Source: Sulfurospirillaceae bacterium (GTDB taxonomy: Bacteria > Campylobacterota > Campylobacteria > Campylobacterales > Sulfurospirillaceae). From it: a DNA stretch of 62,240 nt. The stretch spans positions 1 to 62,240 of the forward strand of contig JAQUVE010000002.1 in the NCBI GenBank assembly GCA_028693565.1, in the 5' to 3' direction. The notes beneath the pieces are model-generated. The model was given only the letters and a program-made list of their open reading frames with translations. It was not told where the DNA came from and did not search any database. Shown here piece by piece: positions 8,890 through 19,247 of this stretch (position 1 is the stretch's first letter; each line of letters opens with the position of its first letter). Made by a program: the position numbers and the translations under genes.

Positions 8890-9630
8890 ATGGGACAAGC
8901 CCTTATACGTATGGAGAATGTTGAAAAATACTATGGTGATTTTCATGTTCTTAAAAATATTAATTTTTCAGTTCACGAAGGTGAAATAGTTGTTATTTGT
9001 GGCCCTAGTGGTAGTGGTAAGTCAACACTCATTCGCTGTATCAATAAACTAGAAGAGATTGATAGTGGTGAAATTATTGTTGATAATTACGATCTCTACA
9101 GCAAGAAAACTAATATCAATCAAGTTCGTGCTGAAACAGGTATGCTTTTTCAACATTTTAATCTTTTCCCCCATTTAACTATTTTAGAAAATATTACCAT
9201 TGCTCAGCGCAAAGTAAAAAATATCTCCAAACATGATGCAAACGAAGAGGCACTAAAATTACTTGAGAAAGTAGGACTTGCTCATAAAGCCGAAGGCTAT
9301 CCAAATGAGTTAAGTGGTGGACAAAAACAACGTGTTGCAATCGCTCGAACATTAGCAATGAAGCCTAAGGTCATTTTATTTGATGAACCAACTTCAGCAC
9401 TGGATCCTGAGATGATTGGCGGTGTTTTAGATGTTATGCGCGATCTTGCTCATGAAAATTATACCATTGTATGCGTTACGCATGAAATGGGCTTTGCTAA
9501 AGAAGTATGTAATCGCGTTGTTTTTATGGATGAAGGGGTTATCATTGAAGAATCGACTCCTGAAGAATTTTTTACAAATCCTTCATCTGAACGTGCTCAA
9601 AAGTTTTTACAAGAAGTTTTAACACATTAA
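8890..9630 (+). CDS. Polar amino acid ABC transporter, ATP-binding protein
   Basis: The 246-residue ATPase is close to GlnQ/PEB1-type proteins: Walker [11 protein letters not shown]-loop [13 protein letters not shown], signature [19 protein letters not shown], Walker [18 protein letters not shown] and switch histidine in VTHEMGFA. It energises amino acid uptake at the inner membrane together with the binding protein and permease that follow at 21 and 3 bases' distance. C. jejuni has a related set, PaqPQ. Substrate specificity cannot be fixed from sequence. Confidence 0.92.
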   Translation: MGQALIRMENVEKYYGDFHVLKNINFSVHEGEIVVICGPSGSGKSTLIRCINKLEEIDSGEIIVDNYDLYSKKTNINQVRAETGMLFQHFNLFPHLTILENITIAQRKVKNISKHDANEEALKLLEKVGLAHKAEGYPNELSGGQKQRVAIARTLAMKPKVILFDEPTSALDPEMIGGVLDVMRDLAHENYTIVCVTHEMGFAKEVCNRVVFMDEGVIIEESTPEEFFTNPSSERAQKFLQEVLTH

Positions 9631-9651
9631 AAAATCCCATAAGGAGTCTCT

Positions 9652-10452
9652 ATGAAGAAGTTTTTAGCAGTATTACTTGTAATGCTAGGTCTTAATGTCA
9701 TGGCTGATGATATCAGTTTGTGGCAAAAATCCACCCTTAATTCAATCGTTCAAAAGGGTGTTTTAACCATTGGTTTAGAACCTGGTTATATGCCATTTGA
9801 AATGAAAGACAAACAAGGAAATATCATCGGTTTTGACGTTGATATGGCAAACGCAATGGCAAAAGCTATGGGCGTCAAACTCCAACTTGTGCCTACCGCT
9901 TGGGATGGAATTATCGCAGGTTTGATAACAGGCAAATATGACATTATTATGTCAGGTATGACCATCACTCAAGAGAGAAATCTTAAAATCAATTTTGCTG
10001 ACCCTTATATTAGCGTTGGACAAACAATTCTTGCATCTAAAAAGCACGCAGGCAAAAAATGGAGCGACCTAGACAAGCCTGAATATACTATTGTTACCAA
10101 AATCGGTGTTACAGGTGAGATTGCAACACGTAAAATGTTTAAAAAAGCTAAAATTAGAACTTTTGAAACAGAAGCTGACGCAGCACAAGAAGTTCTTAAT
10201 GGTAACGCAGATGGTCTTGTTTATGATAAACCATACAATGCAATCTTCTTTGCAGAAAAAGGTGCGGGTAAATTGGTTCATATGAGTGAAGAATTAACTT
10301 ATGAACCTCTAGGCTGGGCTATTAGAAAAGGTGACCCTGATTTTACCAACTGGCTCAATAACTTCCTCAATCAAGCAAAACATGATGGTACCTATCAAAA
10401 AATTTATGATAGATGGTTCAATGATACTGCTTGGCAAAAAAAGGTAATGTAA
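9652..10452 (+). CDS. Amino acid ABC transporter, periplasmic binding protein
   Basis: The 266-residue family 3 solute-binding protein has a signal peptide (MKKFLAVLLVMLGLNVMA). The two-lobe hallmark segments are present: LTIGLEPGYMPFEMKDKQGNI, GFDVDMANAMA, WDGIIAGLITGKYDIIMSGMTIT and a final LGWAIRKGDPDF. GFDVDMANAMAKAMG is the usual family signature. It should bind a polar amino acid such as glutamine or glutamate. A clear ribosome site (AAGGAG) precedes the ATG. Confidence 0.92.
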   Translation: MKKFLAVLLVMLGLNVMADDISLWQKSTLNSIVQKGVLTIGLEPGYMPFEMKDKQGNIIGFDVDMANAMAKAMGVKLQLVPTAWDGIIAGLITGKYDIIMSGMTITQERNLKINFADPYISVGQTILASKKHAGKKWSDLDKPEYTIVTKIGVTGEIATRKMFKKAKIRTFETEADAAQEVLNGNADGLVYDKPYNAIFFAEKGAGKLVHMSEELTYEPLGWAIRKGDPDFTNWLNNFLNQAKHDGTYQKIYDRWFNDTAWQKKVM

Positions 10453-10455
10453 TCC

Positions 10456-11421
10456 GTGGCAAAAGAAAAATTACATCTTTTGCAAAATAAAGCATTTGGT
10501 CACGCTGTGGCCATTGCTTTTTATATTGCACTCGGTTATGCGCTTTTTATTGCAGCTTCGCATATGAATTATATTTGGAAATGGACCAGCGTTCCAAAAT
10601 ACTTTGCATATGAGAAGACTGAAACCCTTAGCGCACCTATTGATGGAACAATCAAAATAAGAGATTTATCCATTATTGTTATGGGTTCAGATGATAGTAA
10701 AGAAGTCATATTAGAAAAAGATTATAAGCCGAATGTGAAAGATGGTGATAGTGTCTATGAAAATGACATCATTGCTAAAAAAACTTACTGGCACCGTGGC
10801 CCTTTACTTGATGGCTTGATTGTTACACTGCAAATCTCTGGTATGGCTGCCATTTTAGCTTTTTCCATAGGGGCCATCTTAGCCTTTATGAGAATTTCAA
10901 ATTATCAGTTTCTCAAAGATATCGCAACGGTTTATATCGCTATTATCAGAGGAACGCCTCTTTTAGTACAGATTTTTATTTTTTATTTTATTATTGCTAC
11001 TATTTTTGAACTAGAACGCTTTTTAGCAGGAGCTCTCTCTTTAGGTATATTCTTTGGAGCGTATATCGCAGAAGTTTTGCGTGGAGCCATTCAATCTATT
11101 GATAAAGGGCAGTATGAAGCAGCTAAATCTTTAGGGATGAATTATGTTCAAACAATGATCTATATTATTATGCCTCAAGCACTCAAGCGAGCATTACCAA
11201 CACTCGTTGGTGAAATGATTGCTTTAGTTAAAGATTCTTCGCTAGTATCGGTTATTTCTATCACTGATTTAACAAAAGTGGGGCGTGAAATTGTAGCAAA
11301 TACTTTTTCACCCTTTGAAACATGGTTAATTATTGCAGCTATGTATTTTTCAATCACCTTCTTACTATCACTTCTTGGACATAAAATCGAATCTAAAATG
11401 AAAAAACAAGGCGGTATGTAG
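10456..11421 (+). CDS. Amino acid ABC transporter, permease with N-terminal extension
   Basis: The GTG-started, 321-residue permease belongs to the HisM/GlnP class; the coupling-loop region is EAAKSLGMNYVQTMIYIIMPQALKRALP. It has an extra N-terminal part of about 110 residues: one membrane helix (about 15-35) and a soluble stretch (TETLSAPIDGTIKIRDLS and VKDGDSVYENDIIAKK) before the normal transmembrane domain starts at LDGLIVTLQISG. The extension is longer than in standard family members (about 220 residues) and seems to be periplasmic. The stop codon lies inside a terminator hairpin. Confidence 0.9.
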   Translation: MAKEKLHLLQNKAFGHAVAIAFYIALGYALFIAASHMNYIWKWTSVPKYFAYEKTETLSAPIDGTIKIRDLSIIVMGSDDSKEVILEKDYKPNVKDGDSVYENDIIAKKTYWHRGPLLDGLIVTLQISGMAAILAFSIGAILAFMRISNYQFLKDIATVYIAIIRGTPLLVQIFIFYFIIATIFELERFLAGALSLGIFFGAYIAEVLRGAIQSIDKGQYEAAKSLGMNYVQTMIYIIMPQALKRALPTLVGEMIALVKDSSLVSVISITDLTKVGREIVANTFSPFETWLIIAAMYFSITFLLSLLGHKIESKMKKQGGM

Positions 11422-11444
11422 GAGAGCGGCTCGCTCTCCTACAT
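11416..11444. terminator. Bidirectional terminator hairpin
   Basis: A perfect 13-bp inverted repeat (ATGTAGGAGAGCG, three-base loop, CGCTCTCCTACAT) lies between the convergent permease and PilZ genes. It includes the permease stop codon. U-tracts are weak on both sides. Confidence 0.75.
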
Positions 11445-11450
11445 ATTACT

Positions 11451-12587
11451 TTAAACGATATACTCTCTTAATTCATCTTCTAAATTTTGTATAATCTCTT
11501 TTTCACGTAACAAAATATACTCTGCGATTTTATCAATCATCTCATTTGCTGGAAAAATTTGCATACAATAACGATAAGAGTCTTTGTACTCAATAATATT
11601 AATAACCTCTGATTCAACAATTATTTTATCGCCTTGCCGCCCAGAAATAGAATTGAGATCAAACTCAACCATCACTTTTGCGCCTCGAAAAATACCATTA
11701 TTTTCATGGCTTACGACACCTAGTCCCTTCATGGAAAGGTCATACAATCTACCACTAGTTTGTATATCACCAAATTGGTGTAAATAGACATTTGCAACAA
11801 TATCTGGGTGAACTCTAATATAGGCTCTTTGCATTGCTGGCATATTAAGAAGATAAATGAAATTGTGTAGTGTCACTGTATTATTTGTAAAGTCATTAAA
11901 TAGAATATCTGCTTTGATATGTTTAGTGAAGTACTCATTTTTTATGATATAGGCATGCCCATCCAATTTCATAGCAATTTCTTGCAACCTATCAATGCTA
12001 AAAGTAACTGTTTCTGCTTCAACATGAAGGATAGGGGCATCATAGCTGATAGGAACACCTTGATATAAATTAAGAAAACGTACCGCTTTCTTATCTTGTT
12101 GCATTTTTTTAAAAATATCAATAATGTTATTATTACTATGTAAAGCAACACTCGAATCGCTGGCAAAATCAGCTATTTGGAAAGTCGTTTTTTCTGTTAT
12201 TTCGTTTTCAAAAAGTTGAATAAAACGTGTGATACAGCTCATTAGAATTTCAATTTGAGGTGCAAATTGATGAACTTTTGCAAAGCTAAGGTAATTCTCA
12301 AGCAAATAGAACATACTCCGGTTGATTAAAAAGCCAACCATTAATCCATCTTGCTGCATTTTGATAAAAAGAGTATCTTTAAGCTCTTCCCAATGAGCAC
12401 CATATCTTAAAACATTGTGGTAAATGGCACTTGCAATAACTTTTTTTTCATCAGAGGGGAGAGAACAATGATAACTAGAGCAAAGAGCTATAAAATAATC
12501 AACAAATTTTGGTTCAAACTCTTCTAAAAAAAGTGCTGATTTACTCAAAAAAGCTTTTTCTTCGCTTTTGAAAATTTTATTTGACAT
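11451..12587 (-). CDS. PilZ-domain protein (c-di-GMP effector)
   Basis: The 378-residue cytoplasmic protein has a helical N-terminal half with no family I recognise. It has a C-terminal PilZ domain at about residues 255-360. The c-di-GMP motif is intact: RAYIR (the RxxxR element) followed by DLSMKGLGV (the D/NxSxxG element). PilZ proteins pass c-di-GMP levels on to motility, attachment or enzyme activity. An HD-GYP protein, the class that degrades c-di-GMP, lies at 24-26 kb. The gene is followed on the same strand by nothing and preceded by the kinase gene at 34 bases. Confidence 0.85.
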   Translation of the reverse strand: MSNKIFKSEEKAFLSKSALFLEEFEPKFVDYFIALCSSYHCSLPSDEKKVIASAIYHNVLRYGAHWEELKDTLFIKMQQDGLMVGFLINRSMFYLLENYLSFAKVHQFAPQIEILMSCITRFIQLFENEITEKTTFQIADFASDSSVALHSNNNIIDIFKKMQQDKKAVRFLNLYQGVPISYDAPILHVEAETVTFSIDRLQEIAMKLDGHAYIIKNEYFTKHIKADILFNDFTNNTVTLHNFIYLLNMPAMQRAYIRVHPDIVANVYLHQFGDIQTSGRLYDLSMKGLGVVSHENNGIFRGAKVMVEFDLNSISGRQGDKIIVESEVINIIEYKDSYRYCMQIFPANEMIDKIAEYILLREKEIIQNLEDELREYIV

Positions 12588-12621
12588 CTTAATATTTCCA
12601 TTATCAATTTGACCTATTATA

Positions 12622-13476
12622 TCATCTTTTATGCAAGAGGTTTGACAAATCTAAAATAACCTCTGTTCCAACCATTTGTTGCGAATTGATCTTCAAACCA
12701 ATTTTAAAATCATCACAATAGGCTTTAACAATGCTTAGTCCTATACCAAAACCTTCTTTATTGGTATCAATTTGATAATAACGATCAAACACTAAAAATA
12801 ATTCTGATTCATTCATCCCAATGCCATGATCTTTAATGATCAATTGATTACCTTCTTGTGATATATGGATAGATTGATTATTCCGATTGTATTTAAGAGC
12901 ATTACTCAGTAAATTTGAAATAACTTTTGCAAAGCCGTGTTTGTCAGCAAAGAGTTCGCCGTGCAAATGGCCTGCCTCAATAACAGTATCTTTTGCGATA
13001 TCTTGGCATTTATCAATCGCTTGATTAATAACATCATTTAAATCAAAAATTTCCTTGAGTTCTTCCCTAATTTCACGTTTTATATAATAGTCAATTTCTT
13101 TATAAAGTTGATGCAAATCATCACTGGCTAGGGCAATACGCTCAAGCCTTTTTAGATTTTTTTCTCCTTTTTCTTCAAGTGAAAGCATCTGTAAATTTGC
13201 TTTGATAACCGATAGTGGAATATTAAGCTCATGCAAGGTGTCTTTGAGTAAGAAATCCAATAGCCGATTAGTCTTAAATAAAGGAGTAAGCGCATAAGAA
13301 GCAATAAAATATCCGATTAAAATAGAAAATAGGACTCCTGCGATAAAAAGTACAGGAAGTGGAATTATCTGCGAAATTGCACTCCAAGTTAAACTAAAAA
13401 TAACAATAAATAAGCCTATTGATGATGAAAAAAGAACGATTGCTCGTATAAGAATTGCCCTGTCTTTATGCCTCAA
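12622..13476 (-). CDS. Sensor histidine kinase without a large sensor domain
   Basis: The kinase has two adjacent transmembrane helices (AIVLFSSSIGLFIVIFSL and PVLFIAGVLFSILIGYFIA) with only a short periplasmic link, then the H-box KDTLHELNIPLSVIKANL, the N-box NLLSNALKYN, the G1 box IKDHGIGM and the G2 box GFGIGLSIVKAYC. I place the start at the TTG at 13476, overlapping the regulator stop by about 10 bases. An ATG at 13581 would need a 116-base overlap with the regulator. The lack of a sensor domain suggests sensing inside the membrane or through a partner. Confidence 0.85.
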   Translation of the reverse strand: MRHKDRAILIRAIVLFSSSIGLFIVIFSLTWSAISQIIPLPVLFIAGVLFSILIGYFIASYALTPLFKTNRLLDFLLKDTLHELNIPLSVIKANLQMLSLEEKGEKNLKRLERIALASDDLHQLYKEIDYYIKREIREELKEIFDLNDVINQAIDKCQDIAKDTVIEAGHLHGELFADKHGFAKVISNLLSNALKYNRNNQSIHISQEGNQLIIKDHGIGMNESELFLVFDRYYQIDTNKEGFGIGLSIVKAYCDDFKIGLKINSQQMVGTEVILDLSNLLHKR

Positions 13477-14134
13477 AGCGGTATCCGATACTTCTAATAT
13501 TAAAAATTGAATCTTTCCCAAAAATCTTTTTGAGATTATTGATATAGACCCGAATGGAGCCTTCATTAATCTCCTCACCACTACTCCACAACGTATCTTT
13601 GATCATCTCTTTGGTTACAACTTTTCCTCGATTGCGAACTAAAAGACTCAGTAGCTCAAAATCTTTTAGATTGATATCCATCTCTTGATCACAATGGTAC
13701 AGCCGTTTGCGAGAAAGATTTAAATAGTAATTATCATCAATGATAATTTTAGTGTCTGTTAACTCTTTTGAACGTGAGAGAATGGCTTTAATGCGAAAAA
13801 GTAACTCTTGCAAATCAAATGGTTTTTTCACATAATCATCACCTCCCGTCATGAAACCCTTTGCAACACTCTCTTTATCATTGAGTGATGTTACAAAAAT
13901 AGTAGGTGTTGTATCATTGGCACTGCGTAATTCTTTCAGTAAATCAAAGCCATTAATATCCGAGACTTTAACATCCAATAGATATAAATCAAATTTTTCT
14001 TGATAACACTTTTGCAATGCCTCTTTGCCACTTTCGCATAAGATACATTCGTATCCATGACCTGACAAAAAATCTTCTAATGTATTTAAAAGCAATACAT
14101 TATCCTCTAAAATTAAAATCTTATACATCATCAT
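13466..14134 (-). CDS. OmpR-family response regulator
   Basis: The 222-residue regulator has a receiver domain ([15 protein letters not shown] with acidic pocket, [13 protein letters not shown] with the phosphoacceptor Asp, [16 protein letters not shown] with the conserved Lys) and a C-terminal winged helix ([22 protein letters not shown] and [13 protein letters not shown]). Its partner is the overlapping kinase gene. The start overlaps the pyrC stop by 4 bases, so regulator, kinase and pyrC may share a transcript. The pair resembles the one at 34-35.8 kb and may be a paralogue of it. Confidence 0.9.
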   Translation of the reverse strand: MMMYKILILEDNVLLLNTLEDFLSGHGYECILCESGKEALQKCYQEKFDLYLLDVKVSDINGFDLLKELRSANDTTPTIFVTSLNDKESVAKGFMTGGDDYVKKPFDLQELLFRIKAILSRSKELTDTKIIIDDNYYLNLSRKRLYHCDQEMDINLKDFELLSLLVRNRGKVVTKEMIKDTLWSSGEEINEGSIRVYINNLKKIFGKDSIFNIRSIGYRFEA

Positions 14135-15129
14135 TTAAGACTCCATGCTAATTGTTCACCTGCAAACATAGGAATAACATCACCATAACTGTGAGGCACA
14201 TCGTAAGGAATTTTTACTAACGAAATCTCTTTAAAAGGCGGTTTATAGCCATAAATTGTTTGTGCATTGTTACTCACAAATGCTTGTAAGTTTGCTAACA
14301 TATGATGTTTATGAAAAAGTTCGGTTAAAGCTTGTAAAGCAATTGGTGCCGTAAATACACCAGCAGCACATCCACAGCACTCTTTTTTATGTACAGGATG
14401 AGGAGCCGAGTCACTACCAAACATCACTTTTGGATGTGCCTTTAAACTTACTTGCAATAGCGCTTCTCTGTCTTCGTATCGTTTGGCAATGGGCTTACAA
14501 AAAAGATGTGGTTTAAGCATTCCACCAGCTACATCATCAAGCGTAATCAACAGATGATGTAATGTAATAGTGGCATAAAGATTTTCATATTTATCCAAAA
14601 GTGCTACGCTCTCTTTAGTCGTAATATGCTCCATCACAATTTTTAACCGAGGAAAGGCACTCGCTAAACTTTCATAAATTGAACAAAACTCTTTTTCTCT
14701 ATCCATTACAAAACCATTGGTTTCACCATGCACGCATAAAATGAGACCTAAATCACTCATGACTTCTAAAACAGGGCGCAATGTCTCAATGTCCATACTT
14801 GCAACTCCCCCTTCTGAATTAGTTGTAATACCAGATGGATACAGTTTTAAAGCTTTTATGTATAAAGAAGCTTCTTCTAAAAAAGCTCGAGTATAATCAC
14901 TTTTAAAAAATAGTGTCATGAGCGGTTCAAATATCATTTCTCCCATCGCCTCAAGAATACGCCCATGATAAGCTTTAAGTGCTTCTATAGTAGTAATAGG
15001 AGGAACCAGATTAGGCATAACGATGGCAGCAGAAAAGCTCTGTGCACTTAGTGGGGCAACACATTTTAGCATCGCTTCATCACGCAGATGTACATGCATA
15101 TCCATGGGAGATAAAAGCGTATGGGTCAT
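14131..15129 (-). CDS. pyrC: Dihydroorotase
   Basis: The 332-residue protein is a class II dihydroorotase, which closes carbamoyl-aspartate to dihydroorotate in pyrimidine synthesis. Zinc-site landmarks are MDMHVHLRD at the N-terminus, KLYPSGIT (carbamylated Lys), [21 protein letters not shown] and [14 protein letters not shown]. Length matches the PyrC family. It is the first gene of a likely run with the two-component system. In C. jejuni, pyrC lies close to the eptC-dgkA pair, which here is 27 kb away. Confidence 0.95.
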   Translation of the reverse strand: MTHTLLSPMDMHVHLRDEAMLKCVAPLSAQSFSAAIVMPNLVPPITTIEALKAYHGRILEAMGEMIFEPLMTLFFKSDYTRAFLEEASLYIKALKLYPSGITTNSEGGVASMDIETLRPVLEVMSDLGLILCVHGETNGFVMDREKEFCSIYESLASAFPRLKIVMEHITTKESVALLDKYENLYATITLHHLLITLDDVAGGMLKPHLFCKPIAKRYEDREALLQVSLKAHPKVMFGSDSAPHPVHKKECCGCAAGVFTAPIALQALTELFHKHHMLANLQAFVSNNAQTIYGYKPPFKEISLVKIPYDVPHSYGDVIPMFAGEQLAWSLK

Positions 15130-15192
15130 AAGTAAACCTTTTTTAGTTTAATTATACGATAAAATTACACAAGCAAACAATAAAGGAATAAA

Positions 15193-16212
15193 ATGCAGTA
15201 CCGTTATATTGGCAAAACTGGCTTAAGGGTTACACCTATTTGTATGGGAACGATGAGTTTTGGGAGCTGGAGTAGTAAAGAAGAGTCTTTTAAGATTTTA
15301 GATACCGCCTATGATAGAGGGATTAATTTTTTTGATACTGCCGAAATATACCCCATTCCTCCCCGCGCAGAATATGCAGGTGAGACAGAAAAGATTGTCG
15401 GTGAATGGCTAAAAACAAAACCTCGTGATAGTATTATCCTTGCATCCAAAGTTGCTGGTGCAGCCAATGGATGGTTTGCTCCACCCATTCGTCATGGCTT
15501 AACTGCTATAGATCATTTTCATATCCAAAAAGCTATTGAAGGTAGCTTGAAGCGATTGGGAACGGACTATCTGGATTTGTATCAAGTGCATTGGCCTGAT
15601 GAACTTGTTCCCAAAGAGGAGTCTCAGAAAGCCTTAGACAACCTTATAAAACAAGGGAAAGTAAGGTATATTGGAACATCTAATGACACTGCATATGGGC
15701 TTACAAAATCCAACACCATTGCAGGATATGAAAAACTTGCACGTTTTGAATCCATCCAAAATAATTTTTCACTGCTCAATCCTCGTTTTTTAGATGAGCT
15801 TGCCAACGTTTGTCGCAAAGAAAAAGTGTCACTTCTACCTTATTCACCCATTGGAGGAGGTGTTCTTAGCGGTAAATATAATCAAAATTTTATTGACCAA
15901 AAAACTCGTTTTGGTGAATATATGTATGCCAGTGAATCCCGCCAAAGAGCAATGTACCATCGTTTTGTCAACGATAAAACATTGGCGGCAACAGGAAAAT
16001 ACCTTGAAATTTCCAAAAAATATGGCATGAGTCCCGTTACTCTTGCCGTTGCGTGGAGTATGCATTTTGATTTTGTCGCTTCAACTATCATTGGAGCACG
16101 TTACGCCTCACAACTAGAAGAGAGTTTTAAAGCTTTAGAAACAACACTTTCTCAAGAGCTTTTAGCTGAGTGTACTAAAGTGCAACACGAAATTTTATAC
16201 CCGATGGGTTAA
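15193..16212 (+). CDS. Aldo/keto reductase
   Basis: The 339-residue protein starts MQYRYIGKTGLRVTPICMGTMSFG, which is the typical AKR opening. It shows INFFDTAEIYP (Asp and Tyr of the tetrad), IILASKVAG (Lys), LDLYQVHWPD (His) and a C-terminal NADPH-binding part ASTIIGARYASQLEES. These enzymes reduce aldehydes or ketones with NADPH in the cytoplasm. The substrate is not predictable. The last 18 bases overlap the convergent cyclase gene. Confidence 0.9.
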   Translation: MQYRYIGKTGLRVTPICMGTMSFGSWSSKEESFKILDTAYDRGINFFDTAEIYPIPPRAEYAGETEKIVGEWLKTKPRDSIILASKVAGAANGWFAPPIRHGLTAIDHFHIQKAIEGSLKRLGTDYLDLYQVHWPDELVPKEESQKALDNLIKQGKVRYIGTSNDTAYGLTKSNTIAGYEKLARFESIQNNFSLLNPRFLDELANVCRKEKVSLLPYSPIGGGVLSGKYNQNFIDQKTRFGEYMYASESRQRAMYHRFVNDKTLAATGKYLEISKKYGMSPVTLAVAWSMHFDFVASTIIGARYASQLEESFKALETTLSQELLAECTKVQHEILYPMG

Positions 16213-17493
16213 CCCATAAAAAGTTATTTTTTCTTCCTTGCCCTTTAATGCCATTGATGAAAGATAAGTAAAACGTTCTTTTAAAGCCCCCTCTAATTGT
16301 AAAAAGCATGCCTCGCTGATAATAAGCGAGGTATGATGCTCTTTACACTGTGCTTCAAGTCTCGCGGTAGTATTAACAGTATCTCCAATTAAAGTATAGT
16401 CTTTGCGCTCCCCTCCAATATCACCTAAAATCACTTCTCCACAATGAATACCTATACCAATACCATCCATAGTAGGTAACTTCCGCGAAGCTAATGCAAG
16501 ATTAATATGCTCTTTAGCCTCAATCATATGCAAAGCTGATTTGACGGCACTGTTAACATTATTCTGAATACTTTGACCATTATCAAAATAACCGAGTAAA
16601 GCATCACCAATAAATTTATTGATGGTGCCAAAGTGCGCTTTAAGCGTTTGATACCATATGCTATAGTAATAATTTAGCATGGCTACAACATCGCTGGGAT
16701 CTGATTTTTCACTCAGTGTTGTAAAGTTACGAATATCCGCATATAACAATACTGTTTGAATACGAACTGAGTGCTCTCCAAGTTCATTTTGAACTAATTT
16801 ATCACGAGTTTCTTCCCCAATATAACGTACTAATAGACTATCTATCTTTTGATTGAGGATCAAAATCTTAATTCTACTATAGGCTATCGTCAAAGAGAGA
16901 AAGAGCCCGCCTAAGATAATGTACACATGAGCAGGATCATCTAAAAACTCTCCAAAACCATCAAGAAGGCGACTGATCAAAACCTCTTCTTTGGCATATA
17001 CTGCTGTAATTTTACCCAAAGCTAACTCTTCATCCAGTTTGAGTTTTAAATCAAAAAAGAAATAGATAAAAATAAAAATTAAAATATTGATATTTGAAAC
17101 TAAAAATTCGACACTATAACGTACCCCCTGACGTGTCGTTATATGCCCAACATATTGCAAATAAGCCAATACTATCGTAGAGATCCAGAAAAAAAGATGC
17201 CCGATATTAAGCAATGAGTGCAGCCCATCTTCCCGCAATTCAAAAAGCATATAAACCAAAAGTGAAAGAAAAGAAAGAAATATTCGAGGAACTATCTTAT
17301 GCCCATAATACACTAAAGCACTTGTTTGAACAATAAGCGCTACTAGTAAAATCACATGACCAATATTGAGCCAAAATGATTCTTTAGCGCTAAATTGCAT
17401 AAAAAGATAAAAGAGTGCATATTGGCCCGAGTAAAGAGCTATTTCATTAAAAAAACGAATACTAAAAGGCTGATGTTGGCTTGCCTGTGTCAT
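16195..17493 (-). CDS. Membrane class III adenylate/guanylate cyclase
   Basis: The 432-residue protein has about seven hydrophobic segments in residues 1-220, including a short non-hydrophobic stretch (about 150-190), then a class III cyclase domain (about 240-425). Metal-binding Asp residues are in LLYADIRNFT and NKFIGDALLGYF. The Lys in NKFIGD and the region LIGDTVNTTARLEAQC favour ATP over GTP. It would make cyclic AMP from the inner face of the membrane. No HAMP domain is obvious. A cAMP-binding regulator is not seen in this window. Confidence 0.87.
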   Translation of the reverse strand: MTQASQHQPFSIRFFNEIALYSGQYALFYLFMQFSAKESFWLNIGHVILLVALIVQTSALVYYGHKIVPRIFLSFLSLLVYMLFELREDGLHSLLNIGHLFFWISTIVLAYLQYVGHITTRQGVRYSVEFLVSNINILIFIFIYFFFDLKLKLDEELALGKITAVYAKEEVLISRLLDGFGEFLDDPAHVYIILGGLFLSLTIAYSRIKILILNQKIDSLLVRYIGEETRDKLVQNELGEHSVRIQTVLLYADIRNFTTLSEKSDPSDVVAMLNYYYSIWYQTLKAHFGTINKFIGDALLGYFDNGQSIQNNVNSAVKSALHMIEAKEHINLALASRKLPTMDGIGIGIHCGEVILGDIGGERKDYTLIGDTVNTTARLEAQCKEHHTSLIISEACFLQLEGALKERFTYLSSMALKGKEEKITFYGLTHRV

Positions 17494-17586
17494 ACTCTTA
17501 CCTTATAAAATCGTGTTAAGATATTATAGCTAAGAGTAGAATAATCTTTACGTATTAGGTATGGAAGCCAACATACAAAGAGATTT

Positions 17587-18768
17587 TTATACTTTAGATT
17601 TTACAAATTCAGGGTAGCCTTCAAGTCCACACTCTTCAAGGTCAAGCCCTACATATTCGTGCTCTTCATCACTTCTAAGTCCCACTGCTTTTTTGATAAT
17701 CATAAATAATACATAAGAAAGAGGAAAAGTAAATAAACCTGTAAGAACAATGCCTTTAAGTTGTGTTAACAATGAAAAATCGGCAAACAATGCCACGGCT
17801 ATTGTACCCCACACACCATTGACTAAATGTACGGATAGCGCACCAACAGGGTCATCAATTTGAAGCTTATCAAACATAGGAATAGCAAAAACGACTAAAA
17901 CTCCACCAATAGCACCAATGACAATTGGCTCCCAAAGACCTACAACATCAGCACCAGCGGTAATAGCAACAAGTCCTCCTAATGCACCATTTAATATCAT
18001 CGTGATATCGAGCTTTTTATACTGAAAATAGACAATAAAGGCAGCACTTATAGCGCCGGCAAGTCCTGCAGTATTGGTATTGACGATAATAAGACCGACT
18101 AAATCTGCCGCATCTTTTGTAGCGATATGAAAAGCACTTCCACCATTAAAACCAAACCAGCCTATCCATAACAACATTCCTCCAAGCGTCACTAACGGAA
18201 TATTTGAAGCAGGGATTGCTCTTACTTGCCCTTCTTTACCGTATCTGCCTCTTCTTGCGCCCAAAACCAATATACCTGCTAACAGTGCCCATCCACCAAC
18301 AGAATAGATAACTGTTGAGCCTGCCAAGTCATGAACCTCTTTTAGAAACCCTCCACCCCAGATGGCATTTCCAACCATTGGATAGATAAAACCACTCATT
18401 AATGCTGCAAAAATCATGAAAGGAATAATACGAATACGCTCACTCACGCCTCCGCTCATAATTGAAACTGTTTTACCAACAAATGCCATTTGAAAAAAGA
18501 AATAAGCATAAAGACTATAGCCATCGGCAACTACACCGCTTAGAAAAAAACCATTACCTCCAAACATAACATTAAAGCCCCATAGTAAAAAAATAAATGA
18601 GGTAATAGCATAAAGCATGACATTGCCCGTAAGAACTGCAACGACATTCTTAGTACGCACGAGACCCGCTTCAAGCATTGCAAAACCTGGAACCATTAAG
18701 ATAATTAAAACAGAAGCAAACAGAAGGAAAAATGTATCTATGACATAAGGAAGGGTAAGAGTATCCAT
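17587..18768 (-). CDS. amtB: Ammonium transporter
   Basis: The 393-residue Amt/Mep/Rh protein has about eleven membrane helices and the usual family stretches: MLEAGLVRTKNVVAVLTGN, WALLAGILVLG, GWFGFNGGSAF and the twin-histidine region (ALSVHLVNGVWGTIAV). It moves ammonium into the cell. It lies 97 bases after glnK on the same strand, the classic arrangement in which GlnK blocks the channel when nitrogen is plentiful. Here glnK comes first, the reverse of some bacteria but the same operon logic as E. coli. Confidence 0.95.
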   Translation of the reverse strand: MDTLTLPYVIDTFFLLFASVLIILMVPGFAMLEAGLVRTKNVVAVLTGNVMLYAITSFIFLLWGFNVMFGGNGFFLSGVVADGYSLYAYFFFQMAFVGKTVSIMSGGVSERIRIIPFMIFAALMSGFIYPMVGNAIWGGGFLKEVHDLAGSTVIYSVGGWALLAGILVLGARRGRYGKEGQVRAIPASNIPLVTLGGMLLWIGWFGFNGGSAFHIATKDAADLVGLIIVNTNTAGLAGAISAAFIVYFQYKKLDITMILNGALGGLVAITAGADVVGLWEPIVIGAIGGVLVVFAIPMFDKLQIDDPVGALSVHLVNGVWGTIAVALFADFSLLTQLKGIVLTGLFTFPLSYVLFMIIKKAVGLRSDEEHEYVGLDLEECGLEGYPEFVKSKV

Positions 18769-18865
18769 AAGATATAGCCTTTGTAGAAATGTTTAAATGC
18801 GAGGAACAATTCTACAAAAAAAGGAAGAAGAATAGTGATTAAAAAATAATCACTATTCTTAAAGT

Positions 18866-19213
<348 letters not shown>

Positions 19214-19247
19214 TCAAATTTTCATCTTATCGCTATTCTATCTTAAA

